The notes under the pieces are model-generated. The model ran no database searches. It saw nothing but the letters and a program-made list of their open reading frames with translations, and was not told where the DNA came from. A program made the position numbers and the translations under genes. From Methylobacter sp. (lineage in GTDB: Bacteria > Pseudomonadota > Gammaproteobacteria > Methylococcales > Methylomonadaceae), in the NCBI GenBank assembly GCA_030653175.1, contig JAURZV010000087.1:1-34352 (forward strand): 34,352 nt of DNA. The letters are read 5' to 3'. Positions 15,135-21,773 of this stretch are shown here, one piece after another; position 1 is the first letter of the stretch, and the number at the start of each line of letters is the position of its first letter.

Positions 15135-15404
15135 ATGAATAATATTAACTCAAGAACACTGATTGTCCTAGATGAATCAATGCTTTCAAACCCTGCATTA
15201 GAAGCAAAAACAGGAATAAAAAGCACTACATGGGCAAATGTAAGACTAAAAAAGATAAGAATTAACGAAGAACATTTAGAAGCAATTATTAAATTGTTTC
15301 CTGAATACGCTTACTGGATAACTACGGGTAAAACATTACCCGAAGCAGGACAGATCAGCCCAGAATTAGAGGAAACTAGAAAAAATCTGTCAACGGGTAC
15401 ATAA
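15135..15404 (+). CDS. Phage repressor-like helix-turn-helix protein
   Basis: 89 aa, encoded divergently from the phage early operon across a palindromic operator. The N-terminal half (NPALEAKTGIKSTTWANVRLKKIRINEEHLEAIIKLFPEYAYWITTGKTLPEAGQISPE) is a small helix-turn-helix seen in phage regulators with the tail YxYWxxTGKTxPExGQ. It lacks any cleavage or oligomerisation domain. The start ATG 15135 has no clear Shine-Dalgarno, and the transcript may have a very short leader. It probably represses the phage genes, which is inferred from position and operator. Confidence 0.7.
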   Translation: MNNINSRTLIVLDESMLSNPALEAKTGIKSTTWANVRLKKIRINEEHLEAIIKLFPEYAYWITTGKTLPEAGQISPELEETRKNLSTGT

Positions 15405-15549
15405 CCGCAGGGAGGGCATTATCAAAATGGGGGACGGTTAAAACAAGAACCGACTAAAAGGCCGAAAGCAGCATCAAAGCCGCTCATGTAAGCCGTTACT
15501 GACAAAGCGTAAGCATTTAAAAACAACACAAAATAATCAAAGAGAATCA

Positions 15550-16350
15550 ATGAGTGGATTATTAAGCGTGATATTTATTTTTGTAGCCGTGATTTCAGTT
15601 ATAGACGCCATCGTAATGGGCAGTAAAAAGAAACCTACTAACAAAACACCAAAAAAGAAAATGTATAAAAAAATAGTTGATCAAATCGAAATAGGCCGCG
15701 AGCTTAAAAAGATAGAAGAAGACAGGCCAATTTACGCAATCCCAGAGAAAATAAAATACAGTCGTAGGGACACAGTGGATCCAGCAAACGAAAACTGCAT
15801 AAGATGGAACAAGGCCTTTTTAAAATCACTGGAATGGAAACGATACGAAGAAGTTTGCATGGAGTACTTAAGAATAAAAAGTTGCCACGCCGATGTAACA
15901 TCTATTGGAGCTGACGGTGGAATCGATATAAAAGTAAAAGACAAGAATGGAAATACGCTTGCAGTAGCACAATGCAAATCATGGAAAAGACCTATAGGCG
16001 TTGACTTAATTCGCCAAATTTACGGAATAATGGCCGGGGAAAGAATAAAGCTAGGTATCTTTTTAACAACATCAGTATTCAGTCCAGATGCAATAAAATT
16101 TGCAGAAGAAAAAAAATTAATACTTATAGATGCAGATGAATTAATTAATCTAATTAACGGACTTAAAGACGACGACAAAAAGAAGATTGACCGGATAGCG
16201 ACTGAAGGCGATTACACCACCCCGACTTGCGTTCACTGTAATGTAAAGATGGTAAAAAGAGTAGCAACTAAAGGAATGAATGAAGGTAGCGAATTTTGGG
16301 GATGTGTAAACTTCCCGAAATGCAGAAAAACAATGTTTGTAAAATTATAA
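15550..16350 (+). CDS. Membrane-anchored Mrr-type nuclease with C-terminal zinc finger (phage cargo)
   Basis: 266 aa. An N-terminal membrane helix (residues 2-24, SGLLSVIFIFVAVISVIDAIVM) is followed by a basic linker. An Mrr-like restriction endonuclease domain comes next (about 95-200): EWKRYEEVCMEYL, then GADGGIDIKV and AVAQCKSW, giving the D...QxK catalytic pattern. The C-terminus is a topoisomerase-type zinc finger (CVHCNVKMV ... GCVNFPKCRKTMF). Cells use such proteins against foreign or modified DNA. Here it sits in the cargo slot between repressor and attR, next to HicAB, so a superinfection-defence role is likely but inferred. Confidence 0.82.
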   Translation: MSGLLSVIFIFVAVISVIDAIVMGSKKKPTNKTPKKKMYKKIVDQIEIGRELKKIEEDRPIYAIPEKIKYSRRDTVDPANENCIRWNKAFLKSLEWKRYEEVCMEYLRIKSCHADVTSIGADGGIDIKVKDKNGNTLAVAQCKSWKRPIGVDLIRQIYGIMAGERIKLGIFLTTSVFSPDAIKFAEEKKLILIDADELINLINGLKDDDKKKIDRIATEGDYTTPTCVHCNVKMVKRVATKGMNEGSEFWGCVNFPKCRKTMFVKL

Positions 16351-16372
16351 CGATACAAAGCAAGAGCCGCTT

Positions 16373-16401
16373 TTGATCTAGCTATAAATAAATGATATAT
16401 T
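16373..16401 (+). promoter_or_regulatory. Promoter of the phage-borne hicAB
   Basis: TTGATC (16373-16378), 17-bp spacer, TATATT (16396-16401), about 32 bases upstream of the hicA ATG. Confidence 0.6.
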
Positions 16402-16432
16402 CGCAACTAAACCTTAGTCGCTAATTCAAAGC

Positions 16433-16681
16433 ATGAGCCAGTTAGAAAAATTATTAGAGCAATTCATCAACACACCGTTCCCAAAGTGGAGCGAAGTTAT
16501 TACCTTGATGAAGAAGCTAGGTTACAAAAGGTTTGAAGGCGATGGTTCCCGGATAAAATTTGTAAACATAGAAAAGAAAAGCGTAATCGAGTTACACCGG
16601 CCACACCCAGGGAACACTATTAAGCACTATGTAAAGAAAGACATCATCAAAGAATTGAAAGATAAGGGGTTCATAAAATGA
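16433..16681 (+). CDS. hicA: HicA-type mRNA interferase toxin
   Basis: 82 aa, the usual HicA size. The double-stranded-RNA-binding-like fold shows as VITLMKKLGYKRFEGDGSRIKFVN and ELHRPHPGNTIKHYVKKDIIKELKDKGFI. The GSRxKF and LHRPHPGN blocks are characteristic of one HicA subfamily. It is the first gene of a two-gene operon and overlaps hicB by 4 nt (ATGA at 16678). Toxin-first order is typical for this type. Inside the prophage it may stabilise the element or act in phage exclusion. Confidence 0.88.
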   Translation: MSQLEKLLEQFINTPFPKWSEVITLMKKLGYKRFEGDGSRIKFVNIEKKSVIELHRPHPGNTIKHYVKKDIIKELKDKGFIK

Positions 16682-17016
16682 AATACTTCGAATATAACGG
16701 CTATTTGGGCAGCTGCAAGGTAAGCATTGAAGATAATTGCCTGCACGGAAAACTTGAACACATCAGCGACTTAATCACCTACGAAGCTAACACTGTTGAA
16801 CAGTTAGAGAAAGAATTCAAGCTGGCCGTCGATAGTTATCTAGCAACATGCAAAGAAGCCGGCATAGAACCCAAGAAACCATTCAAAGGTTCTTTTAACG
16901 TAAGAATAGGAGAAGAGCTTCACGGAAAAGCGGTAAAACGAGCAAGTGAAATAGGCAAATCCCTAAACGATTACATCAAAGACATCGTAATAAAAGATAC
17001 CGAATCACACGCTTAA
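16678..17016 (+). CDS. hicB: HicB-type antitoxin
   Basis: 112 aa. The N-terminal half is the HicB partial RNase-H-like fold (YNGYLGSCKVSIEDNCLHGKLEHISDLITYEANTVEQLEKEFKLAVDSYLATC). The C-terminal part (SFNVRIGEELHGKAVKRASEIGKSLNDYIKDIV) is a ribbon-helix-helix DNA-binding domain for autoregulation. It is coupled to hicA by a 4-nt overlap. It is the last gene before attR. Confidence 0.9.
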   Translation: MKYFEYNGYLGSCKVSIEDNCLHGKLEHISDLITYEANTVEQLEKEFKLAVDSYLATCKEAGIEPKKPFKGSFNVRIGEELHGKAVKRASEIGKSLNDYIKDIVIKDTESHA

Positions 17017-17119
17017 TGTTTCCACTGTTACCAGCAAAAGACAGCTTTACGCAGCTTGTATGTTTAAAAATCTCTTTTTAATTCAATAAGTAACGCTATC
17101 TAAGGCTTAAAGCATAGTT

Positions 17120-17220
17120 CTTTTAATGCGATGGTCGCGCGTTCGAATCGCGCACGACCCACCATCAAAGTAATATAAATCAACCAGTTAGGCTTTACAG
17201 TCAACTGGTTTTTTTATGCC
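17120..17220. repeat. attR: 101-bp direct repeat, right end of the prophage
   Basis: Exact copy of 5088-5188. Only the 3' half of the tRNA is present here, so it is not a second tRNA gene. It includes the tRNA terminator and runs into the integrase remnant. Confidence 0.9.
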
Positions 17221-17358
17221 TATCGCTAAAGTTACCATATTGTTACCACCGTTTACAATTCCCGCCAACGGGTTAAGCTGAACCGCTTGAATCAAGTAGT
17301 CCGGCGACAGGTGAGAATACCTCATGGTAATGTTCAAACTTGAATATCCCAGAATTGT
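17188..17358 (-). pseudogene. Remnant of a second, related integrase (3' end only)
   Basis: Reads in frame on the minus strand as ILGYSSLNITMRYSHLSPDY..., then ...IGIKKPVDCKA and stop, aligning with the last ~56 residues of the intact integrase. The first 11 codons from the stop are identical in DNA, and the rest has many synonymous and some replacement changes. The nucleophile Tyr is kept, while the active-site His of LGHSS is Tyr here. The homology ends abruptly near 17358. It shows that an earlier related element occupied this tRNA-Lys site. Confidence 0.88.
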
Positions 17359-17380
17359 AAAAAAGCTTCCAATATAGTAG

Positions 17381-17467
17381 CCGAAGCTGGTAAAGCGACA
17401 TTTGAAATACCCTCACCCTAGCCCTCTCCCGAGGGGAGAGGGAACTTTGTTGCTTTACCAACTTCGG
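17381..17467. repeat. REP/MITE-like palindromic element
   Basis: Outer arms 17381-17396 and 17452-17467 (CCGAAGCTGGTAAAGC and its complement, one mismatch). An inner perfect hairpin, CCCTCTCCC (17422-17430) with GGGAGAGGG (17434-17442), has a 3-base loop. The inner part is like the widespread CCCTCACCC/CCCTCTCCC intergenic repeat of proteobacteria. Confidence 0.7.
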
Positions 17468-17630
17468 ACTCTGTATTTACCAGTAAAGAGCGTCTGCATT
17501 TACCAGGAACCGTGACTATCTCATTGTTTTTAAATTGCGATAAGTTTACTTAACTGGAAAATTAGATGTCGAATGTGGCAAAGTTGGAAGCTCCTTTGCA
17601 CCGCTTATCGAAGCTATCAAAAAAACAGCG

Positions 17631-18785
17631 TTAGCTGGTCGACTTTGCATGCGCCGAAGCCAGGGTTTTGCGCAGCTCGGTTTCGCATTGCTCAAGTTGC
17701 GCAACCGCTTCGCTGCGCATCTTCTTACCCTGGTCGGCGATCTGCAGGCTTTCCTCTATCGTCGCGATCAGCGCTTCGTTGGCTTTTTTGACCGTTTCGA
17801 TGTCGAACACGCCGCGTTCCAGCTGTTTGCGGGTTTCGGCATTGGCCTGTTTCAAGTTTTCGGCGTTCGCAGCCAGCAGCTCATTGGTCAGGTCGGTCGC
17901 GGCCTTGACCGTTTCCGCGGCCTGCGAGGAGCGGTAAATGGTCACCGCCGTCGCCAGTTGCTGACGCCACAGCGGGACAGTGTTGACGATAGTCGAATTG
18001 ATCTTGCTGACCAGCCCTTTATCGTTTTCCTGCACCAGGCGAATACCGGGCAGGCTTTGCATCGATACCTGCCGGGTCAGGCGCAGGTCATGCACGCGCC
18101 GTTCCAGATCATCGCGGGCGGCGCGCAGATCGCGCAGGTTTTGCGCGGCGATAACTTCGGTGCTGACTTGCGCCTGCCTGGCCTGATCAGGAATGATAAC
18201 TTCATCGAGTTCGCGCAGTTTCTCTTCGCCGGCGGCGATATAATCCTCAAGCGTATGGAAGTAGTCCAGGTTGGCCTGATAAAGACGATCCAGCGAGGTA
18301 ATGTCGGTCAGCAAATGGGTCTTGTGTCGTTCCAGCTTGTCGGTGATGGTATCGATCTGTTTGCGCACTTCTTCATATTGCTGTAGAAATTTGACAACCG
18401 GTTTGGCCTTGCCCATCAAACGGTCGAAAAAGCCCTGTTTTTTGTTCGGATCCAGGTCATCGACCTCGAAACCGCGTATCGTCGCCACCATTTCATTCAG
18501 ATCGTCGCCGGCCGGCCCGATTTCCTTATTTTTAACGCCATCCAGCATGCGGTCGGAAATTGTGGTCAACTGTTCCTGTGCCTTGCTGCCGAAAAAAATG
18601 ATCGATTGGGTATTGCTGACATCAATTTCGTTCAGCAATTGCTGAACGAGCTGTTGCCTCTCCACTGGCGTCTCGGCAAGCGGGACCATTTCGGCTTTGA
18701 CGCCGGGGACGACCTCCTTGGGCGCGAAACTATCGGTCGTGCTGGCCGTTGTTTGAGTCGTCGTGGATGCTTGCTGTTCACTCAT
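17631..18785 (-). CDS. telA: TelA family protein (toxic anion resistance family)
   Basis: 384 aa, the usual family length. A Ser/Thr-rich N-terminus (about 1-25) precedes a long, mostly helical TelA domain: QSIIFFGSKAQEQLTTISDRML, VATIRGFEVDDLDP, GFFDRLMGKAKPVVKFLQQYEEVRKQID, and VSMQSLPGIRLVQENDKGLVSKINSTIVNTVPLWRQQLATAVTIYRSSQAAETVKAATDLTNELLAANAENL. Family members are linked to tellurite or nisin tolerance and envelope stress, but the biochemical role is not settled. It follows the XpaC-like gene by 27 bases, forming the common xpaC-telA pair. GC content is clearly higher than in the phage to the left. Confidence 0.92.
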   Translation of the reverse strand: MSEQQASTTTQTTASTTDSFAPKEVVPGVKAEMVPLAETPVERQQLVQQLLNEIDVSNTQSIIFFGSKAQEQLTTISDRMLDGVKNKEIGPAGDDLNEMVATIRGFEVDDLDPNKKQGFFDRLMGKAKPVVKFLQQYEEVRKQIDTITDKLERHKTHLLTDITSLDRLYQANLDYFHTLEDYIAAGEEKLRELDEVIIPDQARQAQVSTEVIAAQNLRDLRAARDDLERRVHDLRLTRQVSMQSLPGIRLVQENDKGLVSKINSTIVNTVPLWRQQLATAVTIYRSSQAAETVKAATDLTNELLAANAENLKQANAETRKQLERGVFDIETVKKANEALIATIEESLQIADQGKKMRSEAVAQLEQCETELRKTLASAHAKSTS

Positions 18786-18812
18786 GTTTAAATCCTCTGT
18801 AGTGTGATGACA

Positions 18813-19661
18813 TCAAAGGATGCCTTCCCGTTTGAGCTGCGTAGTTAAAACTTCAATTTTTACATCCAGATCAAAAACGTCTTCTTCCAGTAATTTTTGA
18901 TGCTGTTCCCGAAATACCGATTCGATCGTTTCGAGCACATTGCGGAAATTCTGTTCCAGTTCCCCGGATTGGGTTTGCTGGTGGGTTTTGGCGTAACCTT
19001 CCGTCACCTGCCGTGCGCCGTCCAGATAAACATTAAGAAACTTGCGTGCACGTCGGAAATCGCGCGGATCGGCTGCAATTTCCGCCAAAATGCTGTAAGC
19101 AACTTCGCAAATGCGTTCGATGCGCTGGTTTAATTCGGTATTTCGAATCCGGTCATTGGCATGCTCGATACTGCGAATAATGCGCGACGAATCATCGAGG
19201 GCTTGCTGAATCTCATCCCCGGAATAGCCATGTGCAGCGGTTATTTTCTTTTCATCGCGCGGATCGAAGCCGTAACTCAAATACATACCCAGAAAGGCCA
19301 CGCCGGCAAACATCAGCGCCACCGGCAGCGAATGTCCCGCACCCAGCCAGGCGATCATTCCGGTCGTCAACGCCGTGATGACGGCGGCGATCGTTTTTAA
19401 CGGTTTTTTGGGTGGGCGGGCAATCCGGCTTTTGGCGTAAATATGTTCGGCTTGCAGTCCCTTGCGCAAGCACCAGGCGGCCAGCATGTAAAACGCAAAA
19501 CCGGCGGCGTTGACCAAAATACCCAGCAAATGACCTTTCCCCAATGCGATAAACGTCGCCGGAATCAGCGCCATCGGCAGGAAATAAAGCAGTAAGCCCC
19601 GCGGGGAATAGCGTTGCAAGACATCCGCGACAAACTGTTTGGATTTCCTGAATTGATTCAT
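18813..19661 (-). CDS. XpaC-like membrane protein (5-bromo-4-chloroindolyl phosphate hydrolysis family)
   Basis: 282 aa. Two pairs of membrane helices in the N-terminal half (about residues 22-65 and 88-130: GLLLYFLPMALIPATFIALG, LGILVNAAGFAFYMLAAWCL, AAVITALTTGMIAWLGAG, LMFAGVAFLGMYLSYGFDP). A cytoplasmic helical C-terminus follows (from about 145). This layout plus pairing with telA fits the XpaC family. The family name comes from a Bacillus phenotype, and the protein is not a proven phosphatase. The ATG overlaps the stop of a 50-aa upstream gene (ATGA, 19658-19661). Confidence 0.82.
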   Translation of the reverse strand: MNQFRKSKQFVADVLQRYSPRGLLLYFLPMALIPATFIALGKGHLLGILVNAAGFAFYMLAAWCLRKGLQAEHIYAKSRIARPPKKPLKTIAAVITALTTGMIAWLGAGHSLPVALMFAGVAFLGMYLSYGFDPRDEKKITAAHGYSGDEIQQALDDSSRIIRSIEHANDRIRNTELNQRIERICEVAYSILAEIAADPRDFRRARKFLNVYLDGARQVTEGYAKTHQQTQSGELEQNFRNVLETIESVFREQHQKLLEEDVFDLDVKIEVLTTQLKREGIL

Positions 19662-19810
19662 TTTTCTGCCTGCGAACGGCTGGCTAAAAAGGCTTCAGCA
19701 GAATAGACTGAACTTGATGGATCTGCTTTCACCATCGATTGACAGGTTGCAAGACCAATTGTTGCAACCAATACGATAAAACCGAGCAAGCTGCGTAATA
19801 GTCCGGGCAT
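19658..19810 (-). CDS. Small membrane or lipoprotein-like protein, 50 aa, first gene of the xpaC-telA operon
   Basis: ATG at 19810 with GGGAG 9-10 bases upstream. The product is MPGLLRSLLGFIVLVATIG then LATCQSMVKADPSSSVYSA..., 50 residues. It has an N-terminal hydrophobic segment and a Cys at residue 23 that resembles a weak lipobox (Thr at -1 is unusual). The stop overlaps the xpaC-like ATG by 4 nt, which argues for a real, coupled gene. A longer frame in another phase (19695-19910) lacks this support. Confidence 0.6.
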   Translation of the reverse strand: MPGLLRSLLGFIVLVATIGLATCQSMVKADPSSSVYSAEAFLASRSQAEK

Positions 19811-20222
19811 CGTTTTCAACTCCCATCAGCATTAATTGAGTGTTCATTATCCACCACGGCCTGACATCTGTAAAACAATGTATGGACCGTTCTGCGACCA
19901 AGTTAAGCAACCTGAGTTCCCAGTTATGCGGATGTTGATTTTAAATTTTCAGCGTTGGTTCCAACGGCGCATCCCTATTTATGATGCCGCTTGAAAGAAA
20001 TAAGGTCTTTGCGGGTTCGGGGCTTTAGTCATCCCTGAATAACCCATAATTGATGGATAAAGTTATAAAAAAGCTAAAAAGCTCAGGGGGAAGTTGTAAG
20101 AAATCGATAAGATGACCTAAAAAATCAGTTAACCAAAGTGTTGTGAATTGAAATACCTGAATGACTTGCATTGAGCCATGGTATTGCCGGCCGAAGTTAT
20201 TCACCTAAATGGTGCGGACATT

Positions 20223-20250
20223 GTAGGGGCGACCGGCCGGTCGCCCCTAC
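20223..20250. repeat. Perfect 28-bp palindrome, REP-like
   Basis: GTAGGGGCGACCGG followed by its exact reverse complement. The same motif type (GTAGGGGCGACC) is a common dispersed intergenic repeat in bacteria. Confidence 0.8.
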
Positions 20251-20360
20251 GGTAGCTCGGGAATATCAAATCCAACTGATTTTTTTAGATTGATGGCGTT
20301 ATGCAACATCTGCATTTCCCATGTCCATGTGGATTATGCGGGAGGTGGGGAGCACCATAG

Positions 20361-20530
20361 CGTGCTTATCCGGTTGTCACACACCAAGCTGGAAACCCCA
20401 CTTCCGTGCCAAATTCTCGGCAAAACCGGCGCAGCGTCGGTCTGCTGATGCCGGAAACCGGGCCGGTGCCCCACTTTTTGCCTGAAAAAAGACATGTGTT
20501 TTTGTCGTGTGTGTTAACCGGATAAGCACG
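20361..20530. mobile_element. MITE-like element, 170 bp, with 24-bp terminal inverted repeats and 8-bp target duplication
   Basis: The left terminus CGTGCTTATCCGGTT... (20361-20384) and the right terminus (20507-20530) are complementary with 2 mismatches in 24. The flanks 20353-20360 and 20531-20538 are both CACCATAG, an 8-bp direct repeat as left by a transposase. There is no coding capacity inside, so it would have been moved by a full-length element elsewhere. Confidence 0.78.
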
Positions 20531-20726
20531 CACCATAGTAGGCGCAAGAGATGGATGGGGGAGGTAGAATCGCGTCCGGAACAGCGATCGAGAGCAATGC
20601 AGGAGCTATTACCGAGGTGACGCAGGAGCCGCGTAGTGGGATATACCCAGAGGATTTTGCATTACTTAAATCAGCAGTATTGAGACCGCAAGGTCGCCCA
20701 TGTTTAAACAAAACAGGAAAAACAAA

Positions 20727-21704
20727 ATGGACCGATTCGACAGGATATATCGATTACATAACCTCTTAACCAACCGGCGCACACCGATACCGTTAACAGA
20801 CATCATGAAAGAACTGGAATGCGCCAAGGCAACCGCGGCGCGTTACATAGAAGACATGCGTATTTACCTTGATGCGCCGCTGGAATACGACCGGAAACTC
20901 AACGGCTACTACTACGACCAACAACATGCAGAAAAGCCCTACCAACTGCCCGGCCTCTGGTTCAGCGCCGAAGAACTCAACGGCCTGCTGATCTGTCATC
21001 AAATCCTGCAAAACATCAGTCCCGGCATACTCAGCCAGCAGATAAGCCAACTGCAACAAAGAATCAACCAGCTGTTCAAATTACAGCAGCAAACCCCGGC
21101 CAATATTTCACAGAAAATAAAAATCCTCTCCATCGGTCGGCGTTTAAAAGACGATGCCCAATTCAAGAAAATAGCCACCGCCTTGTTTAACGGCAAACAA
21201 ATCGACATCCACTATACCGCCAGAGGCGAAAATGCCGCACAAACCCAAAGGACAATCTCGCCGCAACAACTGATTTATTATCGCGACAACTGGTATATAG
21301 CCGCCCACTGTCATCACCGGGATCAACTGCGAGTGTTTGCCGTAGACAACATCGGCTCAGCAAAAATACTGGATCAAACCGCCCAGCCGACCGACCCGAA
21401 ACAGCTGGAACAATTCCTCACCTCGTCCTACGGCATCTTCAGCGGCGACGCACAATATACCGCCGTACTGGAATTTAGCAAAGCCAGAGCCAAATGGGTC
21501 GCCGATGAAAATTGGCATCCGAACCAGCAGGGACAATGGCTGGACAGCGGCAACTACCAGCTGAGCATCCCGTTCAACGACAGCCGCGAATTGATCATGG
21601 ACATCCTCAAACACGGCGCGGAAGTGGAGGTTAAATCGCCGAAATTTTTGCTGGATGGAGTTAGGGGGCAAATAGAGGCCATGCAAAAAATTTATAAAAA
21701 ATAA
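20727..21704 (+). CDS. WYL-domain transcriptional regulator next to the cas operon
   Basis: 326 aa from ATG 20727, which has AGGA 10 bases upstream. The frame opens at 20700, but the conserved MDRFDRIYRLHNLLTNRRTPIPLTDIMKELECAKATAARYIEDMRIYLDAPLEYDRKLNGYYY begins here. This is a winged helix-turn-helix of the DeoR/YafY type (about 1-65). A WYL domain follows at about 150-220 (IDIHYTARGENAAQTQRTISPQQLIYYRDNWYIAAHCHHRDQLRVFAVDNI), then a C-terminal WCX-type extension. WYL proteins often bind nucleic-acid ligands and commonly regulate defence loci. It lies 69 bases upstream of cas3 on the same strand, so it probably controls the CRISPR-Cas operon. Confidence 0.9.
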   Translation: MDRFDRIYRLHNLLTNRRTPIPLTDIMKELECAKATAARYIEDMRIYLDAPLEYDRKLNGYYYDQQHAEKPYQLPGLWFSAEELNGLLICHQILQNISPGILSQQISQLQQRINQLFKLQQQTPANISQKIKILSIGRRLKDDAQFKKIATALFNGKQIDIHYTARGENAAQTQRTISPQQLIYYRDNWYIAAHCHHRDQLRVFAVDNIGSAKILDQTAQPTDPKQLEQFLTSSYGIFSGDAQYTAVLEFSKARAKWVADENWHPNQQGQWLDSGNYQLSIPFNDSRELIMDILKHGAEVEVKSPKFLLDGVRGQIEAMQKIYKK

Positions 21705-21773
21705 AGTTCAATATCACCGATTGAGGTTGTGAGTGTGGATAATAGGAATCAAAGCAAGCGTTAGGGCGGAAAC

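Larger units (their letters stand above)
5088..17220. mobile_element. Integrated filamentous phage (inovirus) with defence/TA cargo
   Basis: About 12 kb bounded by 101-bp direct repeats at tRNA-Lys. Minus-strand genes: regulators, ssDNA-binding-like protein, pVIII-like coat, TspB/pIII-like adsorption protein, pVI-like protein, Zot/pI ATPase, replication initiator, zinc-finger protein, tyrosine integrase. Plus-strand genes: repressor-like HTH protein, Mrr-type nuclease, HicAB. Small genes with zero or 4-nt spacing, a signal-peptide-bearing 45-residue coat protein followed by a terminator, and long hairpins in the noncoding gaps are hallmarks of inoviruses. No inactivating break was seen in the core genes, so the element may still be active. 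Confidence 0.88.
17017..17630. other. Gene-poor stretch holding attR, an integrase remnant and a REP-like hairpin
   Basis: Between hicB and telA there is no intact gene. In order: about 100 bases of phage flank, attR (17120-17220), the integrase fragment to 17358, an inverted-repeat element (17381-17467), and about 160 bases in which I see nothing. Confidence 0.7.
19811..20726. other. Intergenic region between the xpaC operon and the WYL regulator
   Basis: About 900 bases with no supported gene. It contains a perfect 28-bp palindrome (20223-20250) and a 170-bp MITE-like element (20361-20530). The parts 19811-20220 and 20540-20726 show short open frames on both strands but no recognisable product. 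Confidence 0.6.

Noticed and set aside
17120-17164. Possible second tRNA-Lys
   Set aside because: Only the 3' half is present (from the anticodon loop). The acceptor 5' strand and D-arm are missing, so it is attR.
17649-18386. Long plus-strand open frame (245 aa) opposite telA
   Set aside because: Mirror frame of a GC-rich gene. The minus strand gives a clear TelA-family protein, and the plus frame has no recognisable domain.
20551-20769. Open frames on both strands upstream of the WYL gene (72 and 65 aa)
   Set aside because: No domain, no ribosome site of note, mutually overlapping; not supportable as genes, though one could be a degraded fragment.
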